This document shows, in pieces, positions 45,987 to 54,037 of a stretch of 64,000 nucleotides of DNA. The stretch covers positions 62,001 through 126,000 of the forward strand of contig NZ_LWBS01000450.1 in the NCBI RefSeq assembly GCF_001652265.1, read 5' to 3'. Source of the stretch: Rhizobium leguminosarum. Its GTDB lineage: Bacteria; Pseudomonadota; Alphaproteobacteria; Rhizobiales; Rhizobiaceae. How positions within the stretch are numbered: the stretch's first letter is position 1; each line of letters begins with the position of its first letter. Below the pieces are notes generated by a model that did no database searches, was not told the DNA's origin, and saw nothing but the letters and a program-made list of their open reading frames with translations. Made by a program: the position numbers and the translations under genes.

Positions 45987-47063
45987 ATGACCCCATCCCC
46001 AAACAGGCTGCGCATTGCCGTGCTCTTCGGCGGCCGCTCGGCCGAGCATGAAGTTTCCGTGCTCTCGGCAACCAATGTCATGGGCGCGCTCAAGCCCGAA
46101 AAATACGACGCCATCCCTGTTTTCATCACCCGCGAGGGGCAATGGCTGCTGAGCAGTTTCGAGGACGGCATACTGGCGACGCCTTCATCGGGCACAGAAA
46201 TCTGCCTGGTGCCGGGTGGGCGCGGCCGCGTGCTGGCGATCCCAGCTCATGGCGCGCCGCATGACCTACCAAAGGTCGACATCCTGTTTCCTGTCCTCCA
46301 CGGCCAGCATGGCGAGGACGGATCAGTGCAAGGCGCGGCGGAGGTGGCCCGCGTTCCACTCGCGGGCTGCGGCATCCTCGGCTCCGCCGCAGCGCTCGAC
46401 AAGGACATCGCCAAACGCTTGCTAAGGGCGGCGGGCCTGCCGGTGGCGCGCGCGGTGACGATCCATGAGGGTGCCGCCCCTTCACTGGCAGCCTTGGAAG
46501 GTGAGCTCGGCCTGCCGCTCTTCATCAAGCCTGCGCGCCAGGGATCGTCGGTCGGCGTTGCCAAGGTCCATGCCAGCCAGGAATTCGCGCCTGCCCTTAC
46601 TGAGGCCTTCCGCCACGATCGCACGCTGCTCGCCGAGGAATTCGTGCGCGGCCGTGAGATCGAATTCAGCGTATTGGAAGATACGGCAGGAGAACTCTTC
46701 GTCTCCCGGCCGGGCGAGATCGTGCCAGCCGAAAGCCACGGCTTTTATAGCTACGATGCCAAATATATCGACGAGAAAGGTGCGGCGCTGAAAGTGCCGG
46801 CCGAACTGCCGCAGGAGGTCGAAACCGCCATGCGCGACGTGGCCTCAAGAGCCTTCAGGGCGGTCGGCTGCGACGGCATGGCCCGCATCGACTTCTTCCT
46901 GACCGACGACATGCAGTTCCTCGTCAATGAAATCAATACCATCCCCGGCTTCACCGATATCAGCATGTATTCCAAAGCGATGGCCGCAAGCGGCGTCACC
47001 TACGCCGAAATCATCGACCGCCTGGTGGACCATGGCCTGGCGCGCGCCCGACGGTCCGCCTGA
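45987..47063 (+). CDS. ddl: D-alanine-D-alanine ligase (ATP-grasp)
   Basis: 358 residues. Ddl signatures: IAVLFGGRSAEHEVSVLSAT at the N-terminus, FPVLHGQHGEDGSVQGAAEV, ATP-grasp LPLFIKPARQGSSVGVAKV, and the Mg/ATP site RIDFFLTDDMQFLVNEINTI followed by PGFTDISMYS. It joins two D-alanines in peptidoglycan precursor synthesis. It lies outside the mur/fts cluster, so it may be a second Ddl. Start at 45987 has GGAGGCTTTC upstream. Confidence 0.88.
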   Translation: MTPSPNRLRIAVLFGGRSAEHEVSVLSATNVMGALKPEKYDAIPVFITREGQWLLSSFEDGILATPSSGTEICLVPGGRGRVLAIPAHGAPHDLPKVDILFPVLHGQHGEDGSVQGAAEVARVPLAGCGILGSAAALDKDIAKRLLRAAGLPVARAVTIHEGAAPSLAALEGELGLPLFIKPARQGSSVGVAKVHASQEFAPALTEAFRHDRTLLAEEFVRGREIEFSVLEDTAGELFVSRPGEIVPAESHGFYSYDAKYIDEKGAALKVPAELPQEVETAMRDVASRAFRAVGCDGMARIDFFLTDDMQFLVNEINTIPGFTDISMYSKAMAASGVTYAEIIDRLVDHGLARARRSA

Positions 47064-47078
47064 GACCGGAGCTTGATC

Positions 47079-47624
47079 ATGAACAGGTTGGTCTTGATTT
47101 CGGGATGTTCCGGCGGCGGAAAATCGACGCTTCTTGCGGAACTTGCCGCCCGCGGTCATGCCGTCGTCGAAGAGCCCGGCCGACGCATCGTCAAGCAGGA
47201 GCTCGAAGGCGGCGGCGCGGCCCTACCCTGGGTCGACATGGCGGCCTTTGCCCGCCGCGCGATCGAAATGGCGATCGCCGATCACGCTGCGGCGGGTGAG
47301 CAGACCGGCTGGACGATTTTCGATCGCGGGCTGATCGATGCGGCGGCAGCGCTGCAGCACCTGACCGGAGAACCGGTCCTGGAAAAATTGAGCGCCGCCC
47401 ACCGCTATCACCCGAGGATTTTTCTCACGCCGCCATGGCCCGAAATCTACACGACCGACCCCGAGCGGCGCCATGGCTTCGGCGGGGCGGTTGCCGAATA
47501 TGATCGACTTGCCGCCATCTATCCGACGCTCGGCTACGACCTCGTCATGCTGCCGAAAATCGCGGTCGCCGACCGGGCGGATTTCATCCTCGACTACCTC
47601 CCTCGGCAAACGAGGCAGCAGTAG
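47079..47624 (+). CDS. P-loop ATPase/kinase of unknown substrate
   Basis: 181 residues. Walker A LISGCSGGGKSTLLAEL and RGHAVVEEPGRRIVKQELEG belong to a P-loop family sometimes called AAA_28 (NadR-like/zeta-like kinases); FDRGLIDAAAALQHLTGEP gives an Asp-Arg box. It follows ddl by 15 bp and has GGAG before its ATG. Together with the C39-like gene and ddl it forms a three-gene unit of unknown function. Confidence 0.75.
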   Translation: MNRLVLISGCSGGGKSTLLAELAARGHAVVEEPGRRIVKQELEGGGAALPWVDMAAFARRAIEMAIADHAAAGEQTGWTIFDRGLIDAAAALQHLTGEPVLEKLSAAHRYHPRIFLTPPWPEIYTTDPERRHGFGGAVAEYDRLAAIYPTLGYDLVMLPKIAVADRADFILDYLPRQTRQQ

Positions 47625-47633
47625 ACGAGATCG

Positions 47634-48251
47634 TTAGCGCCTGCGAAAGACGCACCACTGGAAAGACTGCCGGCCGCCGCCGGGTGTCGTGTGTTCCTCC
47701 CGCCAGTCACGCTGAAGCGCGAAGGTGGACGAGAATTCGGTCGCAAGCGCCACCGCGTCGTAACGCTGGACCGGCAAGCCGCTGCACCGTTCCGGCCCGT
47801 CCGGCGCGAACGTCGCGATGATCACGACGCTGCCCGGCGCCGTGCCGGTTTCGAGCGCGCGGCGATAGGCCAGCCGTTCCACGGGCTCGGTGAGGAAGTG
47901 AAAGACCGCGCGGTCGTGCCACACATCGTAATGGCGGTCGGGCTGCCATGAAGTGACGTCGGCAACCAGCCATGCGATGCGGGCGGCTTCATCCCGCAGC
48001 CGCGCCTTGGCGACATCGAGCGCCGGCGCGGCGATGTCGAGGACGGTGAGGTCGGACCACCCGCGCTCGACAAGACAGTCGACAAGGCTGGATGCGCCGC
48101 CGCCCACATCGATCAGCGAGGCCGTGGCCGGCAGTTGCAGCTCGTCAAGCGCCCGCAAGGAAGGCTTAGGCGTCGGCTGATACCAGCTGACGCTGTCGGC
48201 AGATTTCGTGCGGTAGACCTCGTCCCAGTGTTCCCGCTTCTCGCCTGTCAT
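47634..48251 (-). CDS. SAM-dependent methyltransferase
   Basis: 205 residues. Class I methyltransferase: start EHWDEVYRTKSADSVSWYQP, motif I SLIDVGGGASSLVDCLVERG, acidic LTVLDIAAPALDVAKARL and FHFLTEPVERLAYRRAL. This is the thiopurine/trans-aconitate-like branch often linked to detoxification; the substrate is unknown. The start at 48251 is supported by GGGGATATCGG. It is convergent with the ATPase at 47079. Confidence 0.8.
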   Translation of the reverse strand: MTGEKREHWDEVYRTKSADSVSWYQPTPKPSLRALDELQLPATASLIDVGGGASSLVDCLVERGWSDLTVLDIAAPALDVAKARLRDEAARIAWLVADVTSWQPDRHYDVWHDRAVFHFLTEPVERLAYRRALETGTAPGSVVIIATFAPDGPERCSGLPVQRYDAVALATEFSSTFALQRDWREEHTTPGGGRQSFQWCVFRRR

Positions 48252-48287
48252 CCGATATCCCCATCTCTTGCCGAGCCCGATATCCTC

Positions 48288-48343
48288 CAGCGCCAAGCGT
48301 CTTTTCAGACGCGCAAAGGACGCTGTAGCGCTTTCAAGTATGC
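48288..48343 (-). repeat. Module B of the intergenic repeat, reverse orientation
   Basis: Minus strand reads GCGCTACAGCGTCCTTTGCG and CGTCTGAAAAGACGC, matching 2268-2323 and 24857-24915. It lies in the 5' region of the methyltransferase gene and could be part of its leader. Confidence 0.7.
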
Positions 48344-48416
48344 AGTAGCTGATCAACATGTAAGAACTGAGACGTCTGCAACCAATCGCAGTGCGCCCAA
48401 GACCATGTTCCGCGTT

Positions 48417-48875
48417 TCAGGACGCGAGGTGACGGTAAACGAGATCGGCAGGCTCTGTTCGGGGTGCTGCGGGATCGAGACGCGCGCCCAGCCGCTCCGC
48501 AACGGCAGCAGATGCGGCATTGCCGGGAGCGATATAGCTGACGAGCGACGGCAGCTTGAGCGTTGCGAAGGCCCAGTTGCGCAGCGCGAGCGCCGCTTCG
48601 GTCGCATAGCCTCTGCCCTCGTATCCCTCGTAGACGAACCAGCCCAGTTCCTTTTCGGGAAAGAGTGGTCCGTGATTGATCCCCACCTGACCGACGCATT
48701 CGCCGGTTTCGCCAAGCTCCATCGTCAGCGCTCCGTGCCCGAAAAGCTGCCAGAGCGCCACGTCGTGACAGAACATCCCCCACGCCGCGCGCAGATCGAA
48801 CGGACCGCCCATTCCGACGGATCGCGGCGACGCCATGATATCAGCATAGGCGGCGAAATCGCCGATATCAGGCAT
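48417..48875 (-). CDS. GNAT N-acetyltransferase, apparently 5'-frameshifted
   Basis: 152 residues from ATG 48875. The acetyl-CoA binding core is in VGQVGINHGPLFPEKELGWF and VYEGYEGRGYATEAALALRN (RimJ/RimL-like). Upstream, a different frame reads MTIRTERLS from ATG 48907, and the bases AGCTCCGC lack one C relative to the AGCCTCCGC expected for LSLR followed by MPDIGDFAAY. An in-frame TAG precedes 48875. So the gene is either a recent one-base deletion or a shortened product. The substrate is unknown. Confidence 0.65.
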   Translation of the reverse strand: MPDIGDFAAYADIMASPRSVGMGGPFDLRAAWGMFCHDVALWQLFGHGALTMELGETGECVGQVGINHGPLFPEKELGWFVYEGYEGRGYATEAALALRNWAFATLKLPSLVSYIAPGNAASAAVAERLGARLDPAAPRTEPADLVYRHLAS

Positions 48876-48981
48876 GCGGAGCTAAGACGCTCGGTTCGAA
48901 TGGTCATCGCGCCCGCTTCGGACATGTCGTCGCCTTCTCTGTCAGCTTGGGTTTCGAGTTTCGGCCGTTGAACGGAATATT

Positions 48982-49476
48982 CTAGCCTTCAAATGCCGGG
49001 GCGAATTGCAACGTCCCGCTTGGCGGAGATCCGCGAAAGACAATTCTCTGCACGAGCCGTGTATCGAGGTCGAGATACTCCAGTTGTCCATCGCTGCTGA
49101 AACCGACACGGCTGTAGATCTCGGGATTGCCGATCAGGGCGCATCCGCTAACGCCCATCTCGTTCAACAATTCGAGACCCCTTGCAATCAGCGCCTTGCC
49201 GATGCCCTGCCGCTGTCTCTCCGGCTTGACCGATATCGGACCCAGCCCGAACCAGCCATCATGCGCACCGTTGATCGTCACCGGCGAAAACGCGACATGC
49301 CCGAGGATCTCGCCATCCTGCTCAGCGACCAGCGATATCTTGAGATCGCCCGCCGCACGAAGTCTTCGGACAATCTCCGCTTCCGTACCGTCGCTGTAGG
49401 GCATCGGCCTGAAGGCGGTCGAGGTCAGATCATGGATCGCATCGATATCATCAGGCGTTTCGTCTCGGATAAGCAT
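48982..49476 (-). CDS. GNAT N-acetyltransferase (YhbS-like)
   Basis: 164 residues from ATG 49476; TTG 49485 is the alternative. The acetyl-CoA loop is LGPISVKPERQRQGIGKALI, and GCALIGNPEIYSRVGF is typical of the YhbS family. The gene overlaps nothing. It follows the nitrilase remnant by 13 bp, so it probably occupies the promoter-proximal space of a lost operon. Confidence 0.85.
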   Translation of the reverse strand: MLIRDETPDDIDAIHDLTSTAFRPMPYSDGTEAEIVRRLRAAGDLKISLVAEQDGEILGHVAFSPVTINGAHDGWFGLGPISVKPERQRQGIGKALIARGLELLNEMGVSGCALIGNPEIYSRVGFSSDGQLEYLDLDTRLVQRIVFRGSPPSGTLQFAPAFEG

Positions 49477-49489
49477 CTCAGTCAATTCC

Positions 49490-49660
49490 TCAAGCGCGAT
49501 AGCTCACAGGTGCTATGCAGGGAAAGTCGAAGACCAGCAAGCCGGGCTCCTCCAGCGGCAGCTGCGCCACGACCTGTCCTTCTGGGCTCAGCATCGCCGT
49601 CGCCCCCCAGGCGATGCGCCCATCGCGCTCGCCTGGCCGGCAATAGGGAGCCTGAGCTAT
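49490..49660 (-). pseudogene. C-terminal remnant of a carbon-nitrogen hydrolase (nitrilase superfamily)
   Basis: 57 codons on the minus strand, no start codon at the 5' end. The text YCRPGERDGRIAWGATAM followed by LSPEGQVVAQLPLEEPGLLV matches the C-terminal strand-turn of nitrilases (GATA-LSPEG-VVAQ). The catalytic Glu-Lys-Cys part is missing. It abuts the gnd terminator on its 5' side, so a deletion has removed the rest. The assignment is by pattern only. Confidence 0.5.
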
Positions 49661-49669
49661 GCAACCACG

Positions 49670-49694
49670 AAAAAGCCCGGCGCGACGGCCGGGC
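49670..49694 (-). terminator. Terminator of gnd
   Basis: On the minus strand GCCCGGC-CGTCGC-GCCGGGC is followed by TTTTT. It lies 27 bp after the gnd stop. Confidence 0.85.
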
Positions 49695-49720
49695 TCTTTC
49701 TTGATGTCTTCTCAGCAACC

Positions 49721-51151
49721 TTAGAAGGTCGACGCACCGCTGCCCCAGGGGCCGTGGTGGAAATCCTTGCCGTCCAGGCGGTCGAAGCCGTGGGCGCCGA
49801 AGAAGTCGCGCTGTGCCTGGATGAGGTTTGCCGTTCCCCTGCCCTGGCGATAGGCGTCGAAATAGGTCAGCGCCGAGGTCAGTGCCGGAACCGGCAAGCC
49901 GGCCGAAATGGCAGCACCGACGACGCGGCGAAGCGCCGGGATCGATTCCTTGACCATGTCGGAGAAGGCAGGCGTGACGATCAGGTTCGCAGCATCAGGC
50001 GCCTTGGTGAAGGCCGAGGTGATCTCGTCGAGGAACTGCGAGCGGATGATGCAGCCGGCGCGCCAGATCCGGGCGATCGTCGGCATCGGCAGCGACCAGT
50101 TGAACTCGCGCGATGCTTCCGCCATCACCGCGAAGCCCTGCGCATAGGCGCCGATCTTAGCGGCGAAAAGCGCCAGTTCCAGATCCTTGTTCAGCGCGGG
50201 GCCGTAAGCGATCGGGAAGGACACAGCCTGCGTGCCGAAGATCTTTTCGGCGGCTTCGCGTTGCGACTTCATCGAAGAGAGGCTGCGGGCGGCGACCGCG
50301 GCTTCGATCGCCGTTGCCGGAATGCCCATGTTCTGCGCCTCGATCGCCGACCACTTGCCAGTGCCCTTCTGGCCGGCCTTGTCGAGGATCATGTCGACCA
50401 TCGGTCCGCCGGAGACCGGATCGGTAGCCGCAAGCACCTTTTCGGAGATTTCGATCAGGTAGGAGTTCAGCCGGCCCTTGTTCCATTCGCCGAAGATGCC
50501 GGAGATTTCGGAGGCGCTCTTGCCGAGGCCGTCGCGCAGGATGCCGTAGATTTCGGCAATCATCTGCATGTCGGCATATTCGATGCCGTTGTGGATGGTC
50601 TTGACGAAATGGCCGGCACCGTCATTGCCGAGCCAGGCGACGCAGGGCTCGTCATTGTAGCGGGCGGCAATCGAGGTCAGCACCTTCTCGACGCGCCTCC
50701 AGGACTCTTCGGTGCCGCCGACCATGATCGACGGGCCATGGCGTGCACCTTCTTCGCCGCCGGAAACACCCATGCCGATGAAGGTCAGATCGGTATTCTT
50801 CAGCCGGTCGAAGCGGGCGACGGTGTCGCGGAAATTGGCGTTGCCGGCATCGATCATGATGTCGCCCTTGGAGAGATGCGGGCGCAGCAGCTCCATCTGT
50901 TGGTCGACGGGCTCGCCCGCCTTGATCATGATGATGATCGGACGCGGTGGCCGGATCGCATCGACGAACTCTTCGATGGTCTTGCAGGGAATAATCTGCT
51001 TCTTCAGATCGCCGGCGCTTTCGTAGAATTCGTCGGTTTTCTCCGGCGTGCGGTTGAACACCGCGATTTTATTGCCTTTCTCCGCGATGTTGAGCGCCAG
51101 GTTGGAGCCCATGACCGCAAGGCCGATCAGTCCGATTTCTGCCTTTTCCAC
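49721..51151 (-). CDS. gnd: 6-phosphogluconate dehydrogenase (decarboxylating) Gnd
   Basis: 476 residues from a GTG at 51151 preceded by GGAGG six bases upstream; the length is the family standard. N-terminal Rossmann EIGLIGLAVMGSNLALNIAE, then GMGVSGGEEGARHGPSIMVG and the active-site GHFVKTIHNGIEYADMQ with the catalytic Lys. It oxidises 6-phosphogluconate to ribulose 5-phosphate with NADP. It stands alone with its own terminator. Confidence 0.95.
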   Translation of the reverse strand: MEKAEIGLIGLAVMGSNLALNIAEKGNKIAVFNRTPEKTDEFYESAGDLKKQIIPCKTIEEFVDAIRPPRPIIIMIKAGEPVDQQMELLRPHLSKGDIMIDAGNANFRDTVARFDRLKNTDLTFIGMGVSGGEEGARHGPSIMVGGTEESWRRVEKVLTSIAARYNDEPCVAWLGNDGAGHFVKTIHNGIEYADMQMIAEIYGILRDGLGKSASEISGIFGEWNKGRLNSYLIEISEKVLAATDPVSGGPMVDMILDKAGQKGTGKWSAIEAQNMGIPATAIEAAVAARSLSSMKSQREAAEKIFGTQAVSFPIAYGPALNKDLELALFAAKIGAYAQGFAVMAEASREFNWSLPMPTIARIWRAGCIIRSQFLDEITSAFTKAPDAANLIVTPAFSDMVKESIPALRRVVGAAISAGLPVPALTSALTYFDAYRQGRGTANLIQAQRDFFGAHGFDRLDGKDFHHGPWGSGASTF

Positions 51152-51382
51152 GACAAACCTCCGATGTGTCATTTGGACCGGTGTTGTGGCACTGTCTCGG
51201 TCAAACGGCAAGTCTTGCAAGGGTCTAATCGGTTCGCAAAAGCCAATGAAATGAGGCTCGCAATATCCCCGCTTGTCCGACAACCCACCAGCTGCCGCTT
51301 AATGCGAAGCCGCAAGTTTTTCGCGCGTCCCGCCCGCAATGCCCTATCTCATGGTATCATCAGTGCCTCGGGAGATATCGCA

Positions 51383-52174
51383 TTGGCATCGGGAAAACGA
51401 AAAGAGACGGCTCTCCTGGCGGCCCGCGTCGGCCGCTACCGCGAATATGCGACGCCGCCGGCGCTGCGACGCCATTTCAGCCACCTCTGGTCGCATGCGC
51501 GCCATGACGGACCGCCGGCAATGGTGGCGATCGTGCCGGACGGTTATTGCGATCTCCTCTGGATCGACGGCCGGCTGGTTGTCGCCGGTCCCGACAGGAC
51601 GGCGGCCTTTCCCGTCATTCGGCCGGGCGCGACTGTCATTGGCGCACGTTTTGCGCCCGGCGCCGCAGCATCCTGGCTGAAGACGCCGCTCTCTGCGCTG
51701 GTCGGCTGCTCGGTGCGCCTTGATGACATCGGCCGGAAGGACACTGCCGAATTCGAGGCGCGGCTTGCGGATTGTCCCGACCCCTCAGCCGCCACGGCGC
51801 TGTTTGGCCGCCTGCTCGAAGAGGCCGCGCGCCATGAGGAGGAGCCCGCCGGAGAGGCTGCCGTGATCTTTGCCGCCGCCGACAGCGGTCGCGCGGCATC
51901 CGGCCTGCTCGACAGGCTCGGCATGAGCGAAAGGCAGCTGCGTCGCCGCTGCCACCATCATTTCGGCTATGGCGCAAAGACGCTGGAACGGATCCGCCGG
52001 TTCCAGCGTTTCCTCGACCTCTGCCGCAGGTCGGAGACGATGCCGCTTGCCCGCCTTGCGCTCGAAGCGGGCTTCGCCGATCAGCCCCACATGACGCGCG
52101 AGGTCGGCGAACTCTCGACGCTGACGCCCGCGGTCATTCTCGACCAGCTCAGCATGCGGCAAAGAGCCGACTGA
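51383..52174 (+). CDS. AraC-family regulator (DUF6597/AraC)
   Basis: 263 residues from a TTG at 51383 with GGGAG eight bases upstream; an ATG at 51302 would add 27 residues but has no ribosome-binding site. The N-terminal half (PPALRRHFSHLWSHARHDGP, VAIVPDGYCDLLWIDGRLVV, GARFAPGAAASWLKTPLSAL) is the sensor type found before AraC domains. The C-terminal helix-turn-helix is RLGMSERQLRRRCHHHFGYG. It is divergent from gnd (232-bp gap) and may regulate the downstream SRPBCC-VOC pair. Confidence 0.85.
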   Translation: MASGKRKETALLAARVGRYREYATPPALRRHFSHLWSHARHDGPPAMVAIVPDGYCDLLWIDGRLVVAGPDRTAAFPVIRPGATVIGARFAPGAAASWLKTPLSALVGCSVRLDDIGRKDTAEFEARLADCPDPSAATALFGRLLEEAARHEEEPAGEAAVIFAAADSGRAASGLLDRLGMSERQLRRRCHHHFGYGAKTLERIRRFQRFLDLCRRSETMPLARLALEAGFADQPHMTREVGELSTLTPAVILDQLSMRQRAD

Positions 52175-52243
52175 CCGTTTGTTCAAGACGCTGCCGGCCG
52201 GTCTGTTATTCTGACGAAACCAAATGACAGGGACCTGCAGCCA

Positions 52244-52642
52244 ATGACGACAATGCCCGCGAAAATCATCCACCTGTCGATCGAGCGCGACTGGCGCGAC
52301 GTCTATGATTTCGCCGGCAAACCGGAGAACATGCCGCTCTGGGCTTCCGGCCTTGCGACCCGCCTCGAACCGCACGGCGCCGACTGGATTGCCCACGGCA
52401 CTCTTGGCAGCGTCAAGGTGAGCTTCGTGCCTGCCAATGAATTCGGCGTGATCGACCATACGGTGACGATCGAATCCGGCCTCAGGGTTTATAATGCCCT
52501 GCGCATCGTGCCGAACGGCGATGGCTGCGAGGTCATGTTCACGCTGCTGCGTCTGCCCGGCATGACCGACGCGCAGTTTTCCGCCGATGCCGCCCATGTC
52601 GAGAAGGATCTCGCCATGCTGAAAGCCCTGATGGAGAGATAG
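52244..52642 (+). CDS. SRPBCC (polyketide-cyclase-like) protein
   Basis: 132 residues: HLSIERDWRDVYDFAGKPEN and VMFTLLRLPGMTDAQFSADA. START-like fold, substrate unknown. It ends where the VOC gene begins (stop-ATG with no gap), so the two are co-translated. Confidence 0.75.
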   Translation: MTTMPAKIIHLSIERDWRDVYDFAGKPENMPLWASGLATRLEPHGADWIAHGTLGSVKVSFVPANEFGVIDHTVTIESGLRVYNALRIVPNGDGCEVMFTLLRLPGMTDAQFSADAAHVEKDLAMLKALMER

Positions 52643-53005
52643 ATGGCCGAGAAGACCGAAAACCACGACCGCCGCATCGACTATGTCGAATTCAACGTCG
52701 CCGACATCGCCGCCGCCAAAGCCTTTTACGGCTCGGCCTTCGGCTGGCGTTTCACCGATTACGGCCCGAACTATTGCGAATTCGACGATGGCCGGCTGAA
52801 GGGAGGCTTTACCGATTTCGGACCGGTGCGGACGGGGGGCGGCCCGCTGGTCGTCGTCTATGCCAATGATCTGGAAGAAGTGCTGACCTCAGTCGAAAGA
52901 GCCGGCGGCACGATCTGCAGGCCGATCACCGATTTTCCCGGCGGCCGTCGCTTCCACTTCCTCGACCGCGACGGTTACGAGCTCGCCGTCTGGGCGGCTG
53001 CCTAA
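52643..53005 (+). CDS. VOC/glyoxalase-like protein
   Basis: 120 residues. VOC pattern: RRIDYVEFNVADIAAAKAFY, GSAFGWRFTDYGPNYCEF and the C-terminal GRRFHFLDRDGYELAVW with metal-binding Glu. It is fused by translational coupling to the SRPBCC gene. Function: metal-dependent isomerase or resistance-type protein, not specified. Confidence 0.85.
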   Translation: MAEKTENHDRRIDYVEFNVADIAAAKAFYGSAFGWRFTDYGPNYCEFDDGRLKGGFTDFGPVRTGGGPLVVVYANDLEEVLTSVERAGGTICRPITDFPGGRRFHFLDRDGYELAVWAAA

Positions 53006-53013
53006 CCAGACTG

Positions 53014-53047
53014 CCTAAGGCAGCCGAGTTGGTCAGGCTGCCTTAGG
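53014..53047. terminator. Bidirectional hairpin between convergent genes
   Basis: A perfect 12-bp inverted repeat, CCTAAGGCAGCC / GGCTGCCTTAGG, with a 10-bp loop between the VOC gene and the convergent PAS gene. There is no T-run, so it could block read-through in both directions only weakly. Confidence 0.6.
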
Positions 53048-53060
53048 CCGCCGACCGGGA

Positions 53061-53777
53061 TCAGGCAGCCTGCGACAGCCGATCGAGATCTTCCATGACG
53101 AGCACGGCGCCGATAACCGTGCCGCCCGCATCGCGCAGCGGCGACATGCGACAGCGCACCTGCCGCGACCCGCCGCTGCCGTCTGAGCGCTCATAGCTAT
53201 AGTCGATCTGGTCACCGGCAAAACAGGCGTCGAGCTTGTGCTTGGCGCATTCGGCAAACCGCTCCTCGCCGATGAACTCGGAAAGGTGGCGGCCGATGAG
53301 TTCCATCGGCTTCCTATTGAGATGGGCGCTGTTGGCCGGATTGGAATAGAGGTAGCGATAGTCCCTGGTCAGCACCGCCACGCGATCCGGCAGGCTTTCG
53401 AGGATTACCGCGTTGAGGAACTGGCCATTGTCGGTATCAGGCACATAGGCCGGCGGCGGCTCGATGCGCACATCCTGCGGCGAAGGCACGCGCCAGTCCG
53501 GCCCATGCGCCCCGAAATAGCTGTCGAGCAGATAGGAAAGCACCGACGTGTGCTCCGTAACGCTGGCGCTGTCGTCGGCATCCTGGCTGATCAGGTGGCT
53601 CACAAACTGCAGTTGCATGTAAACTTCGAGCAGATTGACTGCCCGGCAGGCGAGGATTGCCTCGACCAGCGGCTCGACATGGCGGTCGAGCGCCGTGACG
53701 CGCTGGTCGTCGCCCAAGCGTATGGCTTCCTCGATTTGCACGCAACGCAAGGAAAAAGCTCGAAAAAGCTCCAGCAA
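53061..53777 (-). CDS. PAS-domain protein
   Basis: 238 residues from a TTG start at 53777 with GGAGG four bases upstream. The N-terminal half is helical (residues ~1-85) and the C-terminal half (~125-235) is a PAS fold: LPDRVAVLTRDYRYLYSNPA, LIGRHLSEFIGEERFAE, RQVRCRMSPLRDAGG. No output domain (kinase, GGDEF) follows, so it probably senses a ligand and works by protein contacts. The family member was not recognised. Confidence 0.7.
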   Translation of the reverse strand: MLELFRAFSLRCVQIEEAIRLGDDQRVTALDRHVEPLVEAILACRAVNLLEVYMQLQFVSHLISQDADDSASVTEHTSVLSYLLDSYFGAHGPDWRVPSPQDVRIEPPPAYVPDTDNGQFLNAVILESLPDRVAVLTRDYRYLYSNPANSAHLNRKPMELIGRHLSEFIGEERFAECAKHKLDACFAGDQIDYSYERSDGSGGSRQVRCRMSPLRDAGGTVIGAVLVMEDLDRLSQAA

Positions 53778-53962
53778 GACGCCTCCACTCCCATTGTCCC
53801 AAGAGACGAGTCCGAAACCTCACATGGCTGCATTTCCCAAAAATGCGCCTTCCGGTAGACATTATTCGCGTCTTGGTGGTGACGGGTAACATGAAGTGCC
53901 CTCAGTTTCAACCCGAGAGCACCTGCCGCTTTTCACCGCTGATAAATGAGGGTGGACGTTTT

Positions 53963-54016
53963 TGCAGCATGATGCCGAAAGTGTGAGCGGTTTTCGCGCG
54001 ACATCACGCTCAAACT
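53963..54016 (+). repeat. Module A of the intergenic repeat
   Basis: GCAGCATGATGCCGAAAGTG and GCGGTTTTCGCGCGACATCA, near-identical to 2219-2263 and 21205-21258. It lies downstream of lpxXL, where it could serve as its 3' hairpin. Confidence 0.7.
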
Positions 54017-54037
54017 ATTATTTTAGATCATCCTATT

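Noticed and set aside
49754..51382. Long upstream extension of the AraC gene
   Set aside because: It runs antisense through gnd; only the part from 51383 (or 51302) has AraC-type features and a ribosome-binding site.
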